Shown: one piece after another, positions 40,588 through 49,368 of the stretch
Layout of the letters: the number at the start of each line of letters is the position of its first letter
Position numbering within the stretch: position 1 is the first letter of the stretch
DNA from: Bacillota bacterium
GTDB lineage: Bacteria; Bacillota; Clostridia; Peptostreptococcales; Anaerovoracaceae
Length of the DNA stretch: 64,000 nt
Direction of reading: 5' to 3'
Assembly (NCBI GenBank): GCA_019420305.1
Contig: JAHZHL010000003.1
Location: 62,001-126,000 of the forward strand
Position numbers and translations under genes: made by a program
The notes under the pieces: model-generated
Database searches by the model: none
The model's input: the letters and a program-made list of their open reading frames with translations, nothing else
Told to the model about the DNA's origin: nothing

Positions 40588-42084
40588 CTACCATCCCGGA
40601 CGTCCGCTCTTTATCACCGCTTCCGCCGCCCGGATTCCATCCACCGCGGCGGACATGATACCTCCGGCATATCCGGCGCCTTCCCCCGCCGGATAGATAC
40701 CTTTCCTCTCCGATTCCATGTATGTTCCTCTGAGGATCCGCACAGGTGAGGAACTGCGGCTTTCCACTGCGGTAAGCCGTGCCTCCGGATCATCGAACCG
40801 TTTCAGTTTTCTGCCCAGATGGGGCATCGCTTCCTTCATCGCCTCCGCAGCAAAATCCGGCAGAGAAGCAGCCACCGGATCGCTGTCCGTTCCAAAGTCC
40901 ATCCACCTGCCTCGCGGCGGGTTTCCATTGGCAAAGGCCAGCCGTTCATAGCGCTCCTGAAATTCCACTCCGGCGAGAACGTCATCCGAAGGGAAATCTG
41001 AGGTTCGAACATCCACCAGCAGCGCGCTGTTGGCAAATTTTCCGTCTCTCGCGCTGTAGCTCATTCCGTTGGTCACGGTCTGTCCGGCTTCCGAAGCTGC
41101 CATAATCACCTCGCCTCCCGGACACATACAGAACGTATAGACCCCTCTCCCGTTTTCGCAGTGCCAGCTCAGTTTGTAATCCGCCGGCCCCAGAATTTCC
41201 GCCAGCTTCGGATCCCCATACTGGGCCCGGTCGATCCACTCCTGGGGATGCTCCACCCGCACGCCGATGGAAAAAGGCTTTTGCTCCATGGGAATTTCTC
41301 TTTCACGGAGCATGCGGAAGGTATCGCGGGAACTGTGTCCAAGCGCCAGAATCAGCCGTTCCGCTGGCACCTCTTCCCTTTCATTTACCTCAACCGCCTT
41401 CAGCGCCCCGTTTTCAAACACAAGATCCGTAAGTCTGCTTTCAAACCGGATCTCTCCGCCGCGGCTCCGGATATAGTTCCGCAGATTTACGACCACCTTT
41501 CGAAGCACGTCCGTTCCGATATGGGGTTTCTGCTTATACAGGATCTCCGGGTTCGCTCCGGCGGAGACAAAGGTCTCCAGCACTTTAAAAATCCGCGGAT
41601 CTTTAATACCGGTTGTCAGTTTACCGTCAGAAAAGGTTCCCGCGCCTCCTTCTCCGAACTGGACATTGGAGCTCTCATTCAGTTCCCCGGTTTTCCAGAA
41701 ATGTTCCACATCCCGAACCCTTTCCTCCATCGCCCTTCCCCGTTCCAGCACAAGAGGCCGGTATCCCCGTTCCGCCAGAATCAGCGCCGCGAATATCCCG
41801 CACGGTCCGAAACCCGCAATCACCGGACGATGCTTCTGAACCGCGGCTCCCGCCGGTACATCTTTGTAGGAAAGCGGCGGCGCTTTATCCAGTTTGAGTT
41901 TTTTGCCGCAGGTGAAATCAACTGTATATACCAGACGGATGTTGTTTTTATCTCTGGCATCTACGGACTCCCGGCGGATCACCCAGGATTCCGCCTTCGC
42001 CCCTGTCTTTTTATAGATCTTTTCCGGAATCGTTTCCTTTCCCTCTCCGGGTTTTAACTTGATCTGATGAATTCTATACTCCAT
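40588..42084 (-). CDS. FAD-dependent oxidoreductase, COG2509 type
   Basis: A 498-residue flavoprotein. After an N-terminal ~85-residue domain, the FAD site reads IAGFGPCGIFAALILAERG and continues LVLERGRAMEER. The family motif SSNVQFGEGGAGTFSDGKL and the C-terminal IYPAGEGAGYAGGIMSAAVD are present. COG2509 enzymes are common in Clostridia; the reaction is unknown. It overlaps the next FAD gene by 11 bases, so the two are translated together. No terminator was identified directly after it. Confidence 0.92.
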   Translation of the reverse strand: MEYRIHQIKLKPGEGKETIPEKIYKKTGAKAESWVIRRESVDARDKNNIRLVYTVDFTCGKKLKLDKAPPLSYKDVPAGAAVQKHRPVIAGFGPCGIFAALILAERGYRPLVLERGRAMEERVRDVEHFWKTGELNESSNVQFGEGGAGTFSDGKLTTGIKDPRIFKVLETFVSAGANPEILYKQKPHIGTDVLRKVVVNLRNYIRSRGGEIRFESRLTDLVFENGALKAVEVNEREEVPAERLILALGHSSRDTFRMLREREIPMEQKPFSIGVRVEHPQEWIDRAQYGDPKLAEILGPADYKLSWHCENGRGVYTFCMCPGGEVIMAASEAGQTVTNGMSYSARDGKFANSALLVDVRTSDFPSDDVLAGVEFQERYERLAFANGNPPRGRWMDFGTDSDPVAASLPDFAAEAMKEAMPHLGRKLKRFDDPEARLTAVESRSSSPVRILRGTYMESERKGIYPAGEGAGYAGGIMSAAVDGIRAAEAVIKSGRPGW

Positions 42085-43264
42085 TTGCCATCGCCTTTCC
42101 CGCTTTCATCCCTGTTTCCCACGCGTTCTGCAGATTGAATCCTCCGCAGGGGCCGTCATAATCCAGAAGTTCTCCCGCAATATAAAGTCCCGGTACCAGC
42201 CGGGATTCCATCGTGGTTTCGTCCAGTTCCTCCAATGCAATTCCTCCCGCTGTACACTGGGCATACTTCCATCCTTTTGTCCCCCTCAGGGTGCATTCCC
42301 AGGACTTCAGTATTTCCGCCAGTTCCCTCACCTTTTCTTCAGAAATCTCCCGCGCCCTTCCATCCGGCGCGATTCCCGCGCGCTGTGCAAGAAGCCGCTT
42401 CAGTCCCGAAGGAACAAGAGAAAGCAGCATCTCCTCCACGGTAAATCCCGGGATCTTCCCGCGCTCTTTCAGCAGATCCGCCGTTTCCTCCCGGCTCAGG
42501 TCCGGCAGGAAATCCACACCGATCCGATAGCGCGCCATCCCGTCCGCGAACGCTTCTCCCGGCTCCAGGCGAACCAGTCTGCTCAGGTTCATTACGCAGA
42601 TTCCGGAAATTCCATCTGCGTTAAACTGTACCTCTCCGGCTTCTGTCGCCAGCAGTTTCCCGTCTTTTTTCAATCCTACGCGGGCCTGCGCCCGAATTCC
42701 TTTTAACGGTTCCATATCTTCCCGGATTTCCAGCCCGGTCAGTACCGGTGACAGTCTCGTCACCCGGTGTCCCAGGGACTTTGCCAGCATATATCCGTCC
42801 CCGGATGTTCCAAACTGAGGGCCTGCTTTTCCTCCACACGCCAGAAGAACCCGCTTCGCTTTGAGAACGCTGTCTTTACAGGAAATCTGAAATCCTTTCT
42901 TTTCCGGAAGAAACCGGATTTTTTCCGCCGCGCATCCGGTTTTCCACTCCACTCCCAGCAACTCCGCGGATCTCGTCAATGCGTAAACCACATCTTTTGC
43001 CTGATTGGAGTATGGATACACTCTTCCTTCCCTGTCTGTCCGTGTAAGAACTCCCAGAGAAGAAAAAAACTCCAGAGTCTGCGAAACGCCGGAACATGCC
43101 CGGTTGGTCAGGTTGCATCTTCCGTTTCCCGAAGCGGCCAGCTTTTTCCCCAGCTTCTCCTTCTTTTCCAGAATGCAGATCGTCTTCCCGCGGTTTTCCC
43201 GCGCGGCGCTGACGGCTGCCGCAAGCCCGGACGCGCCCCCTCCAACGATGCAGATATCAATCAT
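42074..43264 (-). CDS. HI0933/BaiN-family flavoprotein
   Basis: A 396-residue FAD protein beginning MIDICIVGGGASGLAAAVSA, with KLAASGNGRCNLTNRA (family hallmark) and GLYIAGELLDYDGPCGGFNL near the C-terminus. The family is annotated as aminoacetone oxidase-like or BaiN; real substrates are mostly unknown, though some gut Clostridia members act on bile-acid intermediates. The ATG at 43264 with AAAGGAG is used; the longer frame to 43354 enters the promoter of the divergent phosphoesterase gene. Tight coupling with the COG2509 gene suggests a shared process. Confidence 0.9.
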   Translation of the reverse strand: MIDICIVGGGASGLAAAVSAARENRGKTICILEKKEKLGKKLAASGNGRCNLTNRACSGVSQTLEFFSSLGVLTRTDREGRVYPYSNQAKDVVYALTRSAELLGVEWKTGCAAEKIRFLPEKKGFQISCKDSVLKAKRVLLACGGKAGPQFGTSGDGYMLAKSLGHRVTRLSPVLTGLEIREDMEPLKGIRAQARVGLKKDGKLLATEAGEVQFNADGISGICVMNLSRLVRLEPGEAFADGMARYRIGVDFLPDLSREETADLLKERGKIPGFTVEEMLLSLVPSGLKRLLAQRAGIAPDGRAREISEEKVRELAEILKSWECTLRGTKGWKYAQCTAGGIALEELDETTMESRLVPGLYIAGELLDYDGPCGGFNLQNAWETGMKAGKAMANGV

Positions 43265-43338
43265 TTTTGCTCCTTTGAATTCATAAATTTTTAAGGAAAT
43301 TATACCATACATTTTAAGGGATCTCCACCTTCCCCGCA

Positions 43339-43367
43339 TTGAAACAAATCGCAATCAGTGGTATCAT
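43339..43367 (+). promoter_or_regulatory. Sigma-A promoter of the second metallophosphoesterase
   Basis: TTGAAA (43339-43344), 17 bases, TATCAT (43362-43367), 41 bases before the GTG start. Confidence 0.65.
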
Positions 43368-43407
43368 AATAGAGCAGCTTCAGTTCAGACAGAAAAGAGG
43401 TATTGAT

Positions 43408-44259
43408 GTGATAAAAGCCATTGGAAAGCTTTTCAAGTTTATTTTTTCTTTTATTCTGATTTTCATCCTCCTTGCCTTGGCTGTCATCGGATACGCGCAT
43501 TTCATTGAACCTTCCAGACTTACGGTAAAGCAGATTGAAGATACCAGTGGTTCCATGAATCAGCCCGTTACCGTCGCGGTCTTCGCGGATACACATTTCG
43601 GATTTCAATATGATCTTCGTCAATTTGAAAAGGCAGTCAGCAAAATCAACGAAAACCCGCCGGATCTTCTGCTTTTTGCCGGCGATCTGATCGATAATCT
43701 CAATGAATATCCCGGAACTCCATCCGAGATTTCCAATGCTCTGGCAAAGATGAAAGCGAATCTCGGAAAATACGCGGTATTCGGCAATCATGACTACGGA
43801 GGCGGAGCGGAACATAGATATGAAGACATCATGAAAGCCGGAGGCTTTCAGGTGCTGGTAAACGAAACGATCACCTTTGAGGAATATAACCTCCGGCTGA
43901 TTGGAATCGACGATCTCCTGATCGGCTACGGTGACCCCTCTGTTGTAAACCAGGCGGGATCTGATATGTACACTCTGGTTCTCTGCCACGAACCGGACAT
44001 TGCCGATGAGGTTCTCGATTCCAACACAGACTGTATGCTGGCCGGCCACACACATGGCGGACAAATACGCGTCCCCTTTTACACACAAGATTTTCTCCCT
44101 TCCTATGGAGAAAAATATGTAAAGGGAGAATATCGGCTGGACAACGATAACCAGACACTGCTTTATGTCAATTCCGGCCTCGGGACTACCAAAATTCCTG
44201 CCAGGTTCAGGGCCGTTCCGGAACTGACCTACCTCACCATCTACCCGGAAACGTCCTAG
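43408..44259 (+). CDS. YkuE-like membrane metallophosphoesterase
   Basis: A 283-residue phosphoesterase with one N-terminal membrane helix (FIFSFILIFILLALAVIGYA), so the catalytic domain probably faces outward. Metal-site motifs in order: FADTHFGF, AGDLIDN, GNHDYGG and AGHTHGGQIRVP. Start is GTG at 43408 with AGAGG seven bases upstream, not the longer frame through the promoter. It resembles YkuE of Bacillus and is related in motif order to the larger protein at 1982-3199. Closed by a very strong bidirectional terminator. Confidence 0.92.
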   Translation: MIKAIGKLFKFIFSFILIFILLALAVIGYAHFIEPSRLTVKQIEDTSGSMNQPVTVAVFADTHFGFQYDLRQFEKAVSKINENPPDLLLFAGDLIDNLNEYPGTPSEISNALAKMKANLGKYAVFGNHDYGGGAEHRYEDIMKAGGFQVLVNETITFEEYNLRLIGIDDLLIGYGDPSVVNQAGSDMYTLVLCHEPDIADEVLDSNTDCMLAGHTHGGQIRVPFYTQDFLPSYGEKYVKGEYRLDNDNQTLLYVNSGLGTTKIPARFRAVPELTYLTIYPETS

Positions 44260-44280
44260 AATCTTCCGCAAGCAGTTCTC

Positions 44281-44342
44281 AAAAAAGCGGAACCGCAAAA
44301 GGGCGCCTGTTCCACTGGCATCCTTTTGCGGTTCCGCTTTTT
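44281..44342. terminator. Bidirectional terminator with 21-pair stem
   Basis: AAAAAGCGGAACCGCAAAAG and its exact complement flank an 18-20 base loop, with A and T tracts on both sides. It serves the phosphoesterase gene and the convergent DUF308 gene. Confidence 0.95.
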
Positions 44343-44387
44343 CTATCCTACAGGAATTTCACGTCTGCAGTTTGTATTCTCCTGACC

Positions 44388-45080
44388 TTATTTCTTCAGC
44401 TCTTCCCAGAATATAGATTCAATCTCCTGTGGTTCCGCGTTTTTTTTCGTCGGATCCGGCACGGTCTGCTGTTCCTTTTTCTGCGCATTTTCTGCAGCGA
44501 GCGTTTTTTCTTTCTTTGCCTTTTCTCGGCTCTTCGGCTTTTTTACCTTTTTCTCATGAGGCATATGGATTCCCAGTTCCAGAGTACTGATTCCCTGAAG
44601 CATAAACATAACCCCCAGAAGGATGGCAATCGCAAGCCCCGCGATAATCGGATTCAGAAACGCGTAAAGCCCTCCCAGAATACAAAGCACGCCTGTGATC
44701 AGCGTCCACACAAAATTCGAAGTTTTATTGGCTCGGTCGATCAGTGTAGCCGTTACTACCCGCAAAACACCGGAAAACATGACCCACATGCCGAATACCA
44801 TCGGAATTGCCGCGTCTGCGGCAATCTGGCTGCTCAGAACCAGTCCGCCCAGAATCAGTGTAATGATTGCCTCCGTCAGAATCCATCCGTTGTTATCCTT
44901 CTGGCTGTTTTTCATGCCCGCTCTGCCCCAGCAGTAGGCCACGCCCTGTATGACACTGCTGACTACCATGATCATCCCCAGAATAAATGCCAGCGACAAA
45001 AACGTCTCACCCGGATTGGCAAAGCAGAATAACCCGGTCAAAACAAGCAATATGCCGCTGATAATGGTTAAAAGTCTCAA
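44388..45080 (-). CDS. DUF308/HdeD-like membrane protein with charged tail
   Basis: A 230-residue protein with about six helices (ISGILLVLTGLFCFANPGET, then VFGMWVMFSGVLRVVTA), the DUF308/HdeD pattern. A Lys/Glu-rich cytosolic tail of ~65 residues follows. HdeD helps acid resistance in enterobacteria, but function in Clostridia is unknown. The start is placed at TTG (45080) because AAGGAGG sits eight bases upstream; the longer frame has no ribosome site. It lies 25 bases after a universal-stress-type gene, which suggests a stress unit. Confidence 0.82.
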   Translation of the reverse strand: MRLLTIISGILLVLTGLFCFANPGETFLSLAFILGMIMVVSSVIQGVAYCWGRAGMKNSQKDNNGWILTEAIITLILGGLVLSSQIAADAAIPMVFGMWVMFSGVLRVVTATLIDRANKTSNFVWTLITGVLCILGGLYAFLNPIIAGLAIAILLGVMFMLQGISTLELGIHMPHEKKVKKPKSREKAKKEKTLAAENAQKKEQQTVPDPTKKNAEPQEIESIFWEELKK

Positions 45081-45105
45081 ATCAATATCCTCCTTATCAC
45101 TTTCC

Positions 45106-45480
45106 TCACGGAACAACCGTCAGTTCCGCCTGCTGACAAATCTTTTCTCTGAATCTGTTAATAAGGTTATCTTCATTTTTCACCTGTCCCGACTGTCCCA
45201 GAATGACGTGGGTAATCTGATTCTTATCCACTAAATCCACCAATGTCTCCAGGATATTATTGGAGCGGACAACCGTGAGGTTCGCACCGTATTCCAGAGC
45301 CTTTCCGTACAGGTAGTCCAGAGCTTCCCCCTCCTCTGAACTCCCTAGGATTTTAAAATCCTTCGGCGCAACATGAATAATAAACAACTCCCCTTCCTGA
45401 CCGTCCAGAACATCATGCCCGTAACGGATCAGGCGGTCGCATGTTTTCTGCTGCGTTACACACACCATTACGTTTTTCAT
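45106..45480 (-). CDS. Universal stress protein (UspA-like)
   Basis: A 124-residue USP-fold protein: start MKNVMVCVTQQKTCDRLIRY, middle GELFIIHVAPKD, and C-terminal THVILGQSGQVK, the nucleotide-binding loop of the fold, though the G-x2-G-x9-G-S/T motif is incomplete. It resembles the USP domain found in KdpD-type kinases. It follows a 55-residue membrane protein gene after 17 bases and precedes the DUF308 gene. Confidence 0.8.
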   Translation of the reverse strand: MKNVMVCVTQQKTCDRLIRYGHDVLDGQEGELFIIHVAPKDFKILGSSEEGEALDYLYGKALEYGANLTVVRSNNILETLVDLVDKNQITHVILGQSGQVKNEDNLINRFREKICQQAELTVVP

Positions 45481-45497
45481 AAATATATCCTTGTCCT

Positions 45498-45665
45498 TTA
45501 CCAGATTTCATCGAATTCGCTGGCTGCATCTTCCGCAGTTCCTCCCACGCTTTCTTTCTTTGCTTTCGGTACAAAATCAAATATTTTAACGATCCCGTAG
45601 ATTACGATGAATCCGATAAAGAGCACTCTCAGAATTTTGTTCAGTTTTTTGATCATTTTAATCAT
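45498..45665 (-). CDS. 55-residue single-pass membrane protein
   Basis: A short gene found by direct translation: MIKMIKKLNKILRVLFIGFI begins a basic N-terminus and membrane helix (to about residue 28), then an acidic soluble tail ending ASEFDEIW. The stop is 17 bases before the universal stress gene. GAAGGG lies eight bases before the ATG, and an extended -10 (TGTGGTATAAT at 45710-45720) lies 44 bases further up, so it is probably the first gene of the stress operon. No family is recognised. Confidence 0.72.
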   Translation of the reverse strand: MIKMIKKLNKILRVLFIGFIVIYGIVKIFDFVPKAKKESVGGTAEDAASEFDEIW

Positions 45666-45709
45666 TTTGATATTCCCTTCTCTTTCTTTTGTAATTCAGG
45701 TTATCTTAT

Positions 45710-45720
45710 ATTATACCACA
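45710..45720 (-). promoter_or_regulatory. Extended -10 promoter of the small-protein/USP/DUF308 operon
   Basis: The minus strand reads TGTGGTATAAT, identical to the gpmI element at 38799-38809. Confidence 0.55.
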
Positions 45721-45817
45721 ATTCCATCTCTGTCCGAACCCCTATATTTGATCTTTCACAAATCTTTGACAATTTGTTCAAAGCGGTATCTTCTGTCGGA
45801 GTCCGGAAAAAGAAGTC

Positions 45818-46618
45818 TCAGTTATCCTTTTTCTTTCGGTCTTCCCTGAGCCTTGGAATAAAGCGGGCGGCAAAGCCCTTCCCCCTGTTTTTAATGTAGA
45901 TCAGTCCGAAAATGGAAAACGCCACCGCTCCCAGAAAATTCACAAATAAATCGTTCATCGTATCGTGCAGTCCGATATCCAGATACTGTTCCCATTGCTG
46001 CCCATTGACAGTTACTTCCTTCACCTGCACATCTACCGGAACGTTGGCGCCTTCCGGATTCAGCGCGACAGAATGAAAGGATGAAATCCAGGTATCCTTC
46101 TGCATGTCTTTTCCGAAAAAGCTGTCCATGAAAAACTCAAAAAACTCCCACAGAACTCCGATCGTCATAGAAAAACAAAAAGCTACCACTGCCACAAAAG
46201 CCGGTGAAAGCGTCATAGAGACCCGCTCATGCTGGTTCAGCACATCGATCATCGCAAAGCCGACGGCCGCCGCCAGAAACCCATTTATGGTATGCAGGAT
46301 ATCATCCCACTGCGCGAAAATCACATAGTATTCCTGAACCTCGCCCAGAATTTCCGCCGCGAAGATAAAACAGACAATAATAATTTCCAGAGTATTCGGC
46401 AGAACAATCCGAAGCTGATAGGATAGTATCGACGGCAGCAGCAGCAAAATCAGTGTCAGTCCGCAGATAAACACATTGTCCCAGTTCTCATTCATAATCT
46501 GAGCGATCATGACTGCGATTACCAGCGCGCGGATGATGAAATAGACCACCATTTTTGACTTGGTTCGCCCCGCTTTTTCCAATTCCCTTATCCGTTCTCT
46601 TCTCTTATCCTGATTCAA
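45818..46618 (-). CDS. Polytopic membrane protein, DUF2238/YjdF-like
   Basis: A 266-residue protein with about six helices. WDDILHTINGFLAAAVGFAM and TIGVLWEFFEFFMDSF resemble the DUF2238 (YjdF) family; a soluble segment of ~50 residues follows and the last helix precedes a basic tail. Function is unknown. It follows the TPR gene after 11 bases and ends the long minus-strand gene run. Confidence 0.78.
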   Translation of the reverse strand: MNQDKRRERIRELEKAGRTKSKMVVYFIIRALVIAVMIAQIMNENWDNVFICGLTLILLLLPSILSYQLRIVLPNTLEIIIVCFIFAAEILGEVQEYYVIFAQWDDILHTINGFLAAAVGFAMIDVLNQHERVSMTLSPAFVAVVAFCFSMTIGVLWEFFEFFMDSFFGKDMQKDTWISSFHSVALNPEGANVPVDVQVKEVTVNGQQWEQYLDIGLHDTMNDLFVNFLGAVAFSIFGLIYIKNRGKGFAARFIPRLREDRKKKDN

Positions 46619-46629
46619 ACCTTACTCCT

Positions 46630-47862
46630 TTATTTTTTCTTGTTATCCAGCCTTTTAATTCTATGCTTTCCCACGACCTTTTCTTCCGGTTCTTCATCTT
46701 TAATTTCTTCAATAAACTCCGGTTCCTGTTTCTCCGGTTCTCGTTCCTGCAGTTTTTTATCCTCTTCGAGAATCTCCTTTTTCAGCGCCTTCTGATCCTC
46801 TTCCATATGCTTTCGAATCAGTTCGATTTTCTGCTCATATTTGCGCCGGTTTTCCCGATCTCCTTCCTGACGGTAGATCGCCGCCAGTTCTTCCATTGTT
46901 TCCAGATGGCTGGCGTTCATGGTCAGCACCCGCTTAAAACTGGCTACTGCCGCTCCCCGTCTTCCGGTCATTTCGTAAGCGATGCCCAGATAGTAATGCA
47001 GCGGCCACCAGGAGTCAAACCTTGATTTCAGAAACGGCTCAAGTCGCGCGAGTCCCTCCTCATAGCGGCCTGCCATGACATCATTGTATCCCTGTTCGAT
47101 CTGTACCGGCTCTGCCAGCTGTTCAATGCGTTTGCGGATCTCTTTTTTGTCCTTGCCGTTCCGGCTGAATCGCAGGAACTCTCTCCATGTACGATCCGCT
47201 TTTATGTAAAGTCCCATATTCAGATACGCATAGCCCAGATAGTAATATGCCTGCGCGAACCGCGGGTGGGTTTCGGTCGTGAGTTCAAAGTAATCCAGAG
47301 CTTCCGCCTTAAATCTGCCTATATATTCTTCGTTTCCGCTGTTCAGATACATGGCTCTACAGGCTCTCGCGTAACTGTACATGGCGTGCAGATAATCAGG
47401 CTTCATACACAGCGCCGCGCGAAAATGGATACAGGCATCGTCCATTGCTCCGCGTTCTGCCGCATCTCTTCCCTCCTTGAGCATCCCCTCATAAAGCTTG
47501 TAGTTATAGAGTCTGCTGAGAATCGCCACATAATCCTTTGTATGTTTGAAGTGGGGGTCGCATCCCATAACCCACGCCATATTTTCCGCAATTACCAGCA
47601 TCGGCAGTCCGTCTCCGCCCGCGAACGCCTTCAGATCCTTTTTCCGCAGAGGGATCGGAACACCCTTCATCAGATCTCCGGCCTTGGATTTTTCCATGAA
47701 TTCCGGAGAGAACTCATCGAACACAAACTTATTCAAATATTTCCTGAAATATCTCCCAATCCGATCTTCTCTGAGCTGAATGTCCGATTCCGACGGATCT
47801 CGTATTACGGTTCTGGTAATTCCCATTTTCTGGGCCAGCGTTTTTTTCTCTTCTCCTGCCAT
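46630..47862 (-). CDS. TPR-repeat protein, function unknown
   Basis: A 410-residue soluble protein with several tetratricopeptide-like repeats between residues ~140 and 340 (for example AQAYYYLGYAYLNMGLYIKA and PLHYYLGIAYEMTGRRGAAV). A highly charged coiled-coil tail ends HRIKRLDNKKK. The N-terminal part (FVFDEFSPEFMEKSKAG) is unlike repeats. TPR proteins act as scaffolds; no partner is evident. The start at 47862 has an AGGTGA site and leaves an eight-base gap to the radical SAM gene; the upstream ATG at 47886 overlaps that gene and lacks a site. Confidence 0.8.
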   Translation of the reverse strand: MAGEEKKTLAQKMGITRTVIRDPSESDIQLREDRIGRYFRKYLNKFVFDEFSPEFMEKSKAGDLMKGVPIPLRKKDLKAFAGGDGLPMLVIAENMAWVMGCDPHFKHTKDYVAILSRLYNYKLYEGMLKEGRDAAERGAMDDACIHFRAALCMKPDYLHAMYSYARACRAMYLNSGNEEYIGRFKAEALDYFELTTETHPRFAQAYYYLGYAYLNMGLYIKADRTWREFLRFSRNGKDKKEIRKRIEQLAEPVQIEQGYNDVMAGRYEEGLARLEPFLKSRFDSWWPLHYYLGIAYEMTGRRGAAVASFKRVLTMNASHLETMEELAAIYRQEGDRENRRKYEQKIELIRKHMEEDQKALKKEILEEDKKLQEREPEKQEPEFIEEIKDEEPEEKVVGKHRIKRLDNKKK

Positions 47863-47870
47863 ATTCTCAC

Positions 47871-49367
47871 CTACCGGATATTCCATCCCTTTCTTTTAAA
47901 TTTTTTCACCGCGTCAAAATTCATAGTTTCCTCCAGATCCCGGCTCAGACACTCCTCAAGGCCTTCCCCCAGTTCCCGCGCGTGCCCGAATGCGTAGAAG
48001 ATCCGGTACAGATCTTCTTTTTTATGGGAACGATGCTGGAATCCATGCTCATAATAATATTCAGAAAACCGTTCATAAAAGGCGAAGGGACTCTTCCGCA
48101 TCCTGCTGATCCCATAACGCAGGGATCGTGAGAACCCTCCCCGGTTATCATACAGATCCAGCAAAGTCTCAATCCTTTTGAGCCTGCAAAGTTCCGCCGC
48201 GCTGATAAAACGGTTGGAAATCACCTGGTATGGCGGCTTTTCCATCCACGTATAGGCAAACGCTTCCGCCTCCCGGCGAATCCGGGTGCCCTTCAAAAGC
48301 TTTAAAAAACCAAGCTGGAAATGATCCGCTCCCAATGCGTAGACCGTATCGAAGGAATTCCCGAAGGATTGATAATCCTCAAAAGGAAGTCCCGCGATTA
48401 AATCCACGTGGACATGCGCGTTTTCCAGAGCAATCAACCTTTTTGTATTTTCCATCAGCTTTGCCGTATCTCCCGCTCGTTTTATGGCTCGCAGCGTATC
48501 CGGGTTTACAGACTGGATTCCGATTTCAAACTGAAAGAGTCCCTTGCGCGCGCGTTCAAGAATCCGAAAGCACGCGTCTTCCAGAAGGTCGGCGCAGATT
48601 TCAAAATGAAAATTTGTAAATCCATTGTCCTGTTCAATCAGATACCGGAAAAGCTCCCGGCTGCGCTCCCGATCCCAGTTGAACGTCCGATCCAGGAATT
48701 TGACCTGCTTCACTCCGCGCCGCAGAAACAGGGAGAGTTCCTCTTTTACCCGTTCCACAGGAAGGCTCCGCATTCCCCGATCAATCGAGGAAATACAGTA
48801 ACTGCATTGAAACGGACAGCCTCTTGAGGATTCATAATAAATAACTTTGTCCTCTTCACACGGAAAAACGCTGTAGGGAAACGGCACCGTACTCAGATCC
48901 GCCCTTTCCTGAGGAAGTCCCCGCAGAATACTGTCCGCGCTTCGGAAAAAGAGACCCGGAACCGATTCATAAGAAAGTTCTCCGCGGAAAGCCCGGCACC
49001 ATAGCCCGAAAGCCGGTTCTCCCTCACCTGCGATCACGAAATCCACATAAGGATGTTCCTCCAGAAAGTTCCCGGCATCGTAACTGACTTCCGGTCCGCC
49101 GAACAGAATTCCGCACCCGGGCGCCGCCTTTTTCAAATCCGACGCCAGAGCCTCCGTCTGCGCGATGTTCCAGATATAGCAGGAAAAGCAGACCGCGTCG
49201 TACTCTCCCGCTACCAGTTCCGTGAAAATATAATCTCTGCTGTTATTAATCGTAAACTCCCGGATCTCCAGTCCCGGACAGTCCGTTTTTCCTGTCAGAT
49301 ACAGATACTTGAGCGCCGGGTTCGCGTGTACATATTTAGAATTCAGCGTTGTCAGCAAAATTTTCAT
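47871..49367 (-). CDS. B12-binding radical SAM protein (DUF4080 type)
   Basis: A 498-residue protein with an N-terminal cobalamin-binding-like domain (FGGPEVSYDA near residue 95), a radical SAM core with Cx3Cx2C in SSRGCPFQCSYCISS, and a C-terminal DUF4080 region. The substrate is unknown. It is one base upstream of its neighbour in a block with another radical SAM gene and argS. The mid-domain VDLIAGLPFEDYQSF is typical for this group. Oxygen-sensitive by family. Confidence 0.9.
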   Translation of the reverse strand: MKILLTTLNSKYVHANPALKYLYLTGKTDCPGLEIREFTINNSRDYIFTELVAGEYDAVCFSCYIWNIAQTEALASDLKKAAPGCGILFGGPEVSYDAGNFLEEHPYVDFVIAGEGEPAFGLWCRAFRGELSYESVPGLFFRSADSILRGLPQERADLSTVPFPYSVFPCEEDKVIYYESSRGCPFQCSYCISSIDRGMRSLPVERVKEELSLFLRRGVKQVKFLDRTFNWDRERSRELFRYLIEQDNGFTNFHFEICADLLEDACFRILERARKGLFQFEIGIQSVNPDTLRAIKRAGDTAKLMENTKRLIALENAHVHVDLIAGLPFEDYQSFGNSFDTVYALGADHFQLGFLKLLKGTRIRREAEAFAYTWMEKPPYQVISNRFISAAELCRLKRIETLLDLYDNRGGFSRSLRYGISRMRKSPFAFYERFSEYYYEHGFQHRSHKKEDLYRIFYAFGHARELGEGLEECLSRDLEETMNFDAVKKFKRKGWNIR

Positions 49368-49368
49368 T

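Noticed and set aside
40588..43264. Assignment of the two flavoproteins to bile-acid metabolism
   Set aside because: BaiN-like naming rests on family annotation; no other bile-acid genes are in the window.
43300..44298. A 332-codon open frame on the minus strand
   Set aside because: Antisense to the phosphoesterase with intact metal-site motifs; it runs into the bidirectional terminator.
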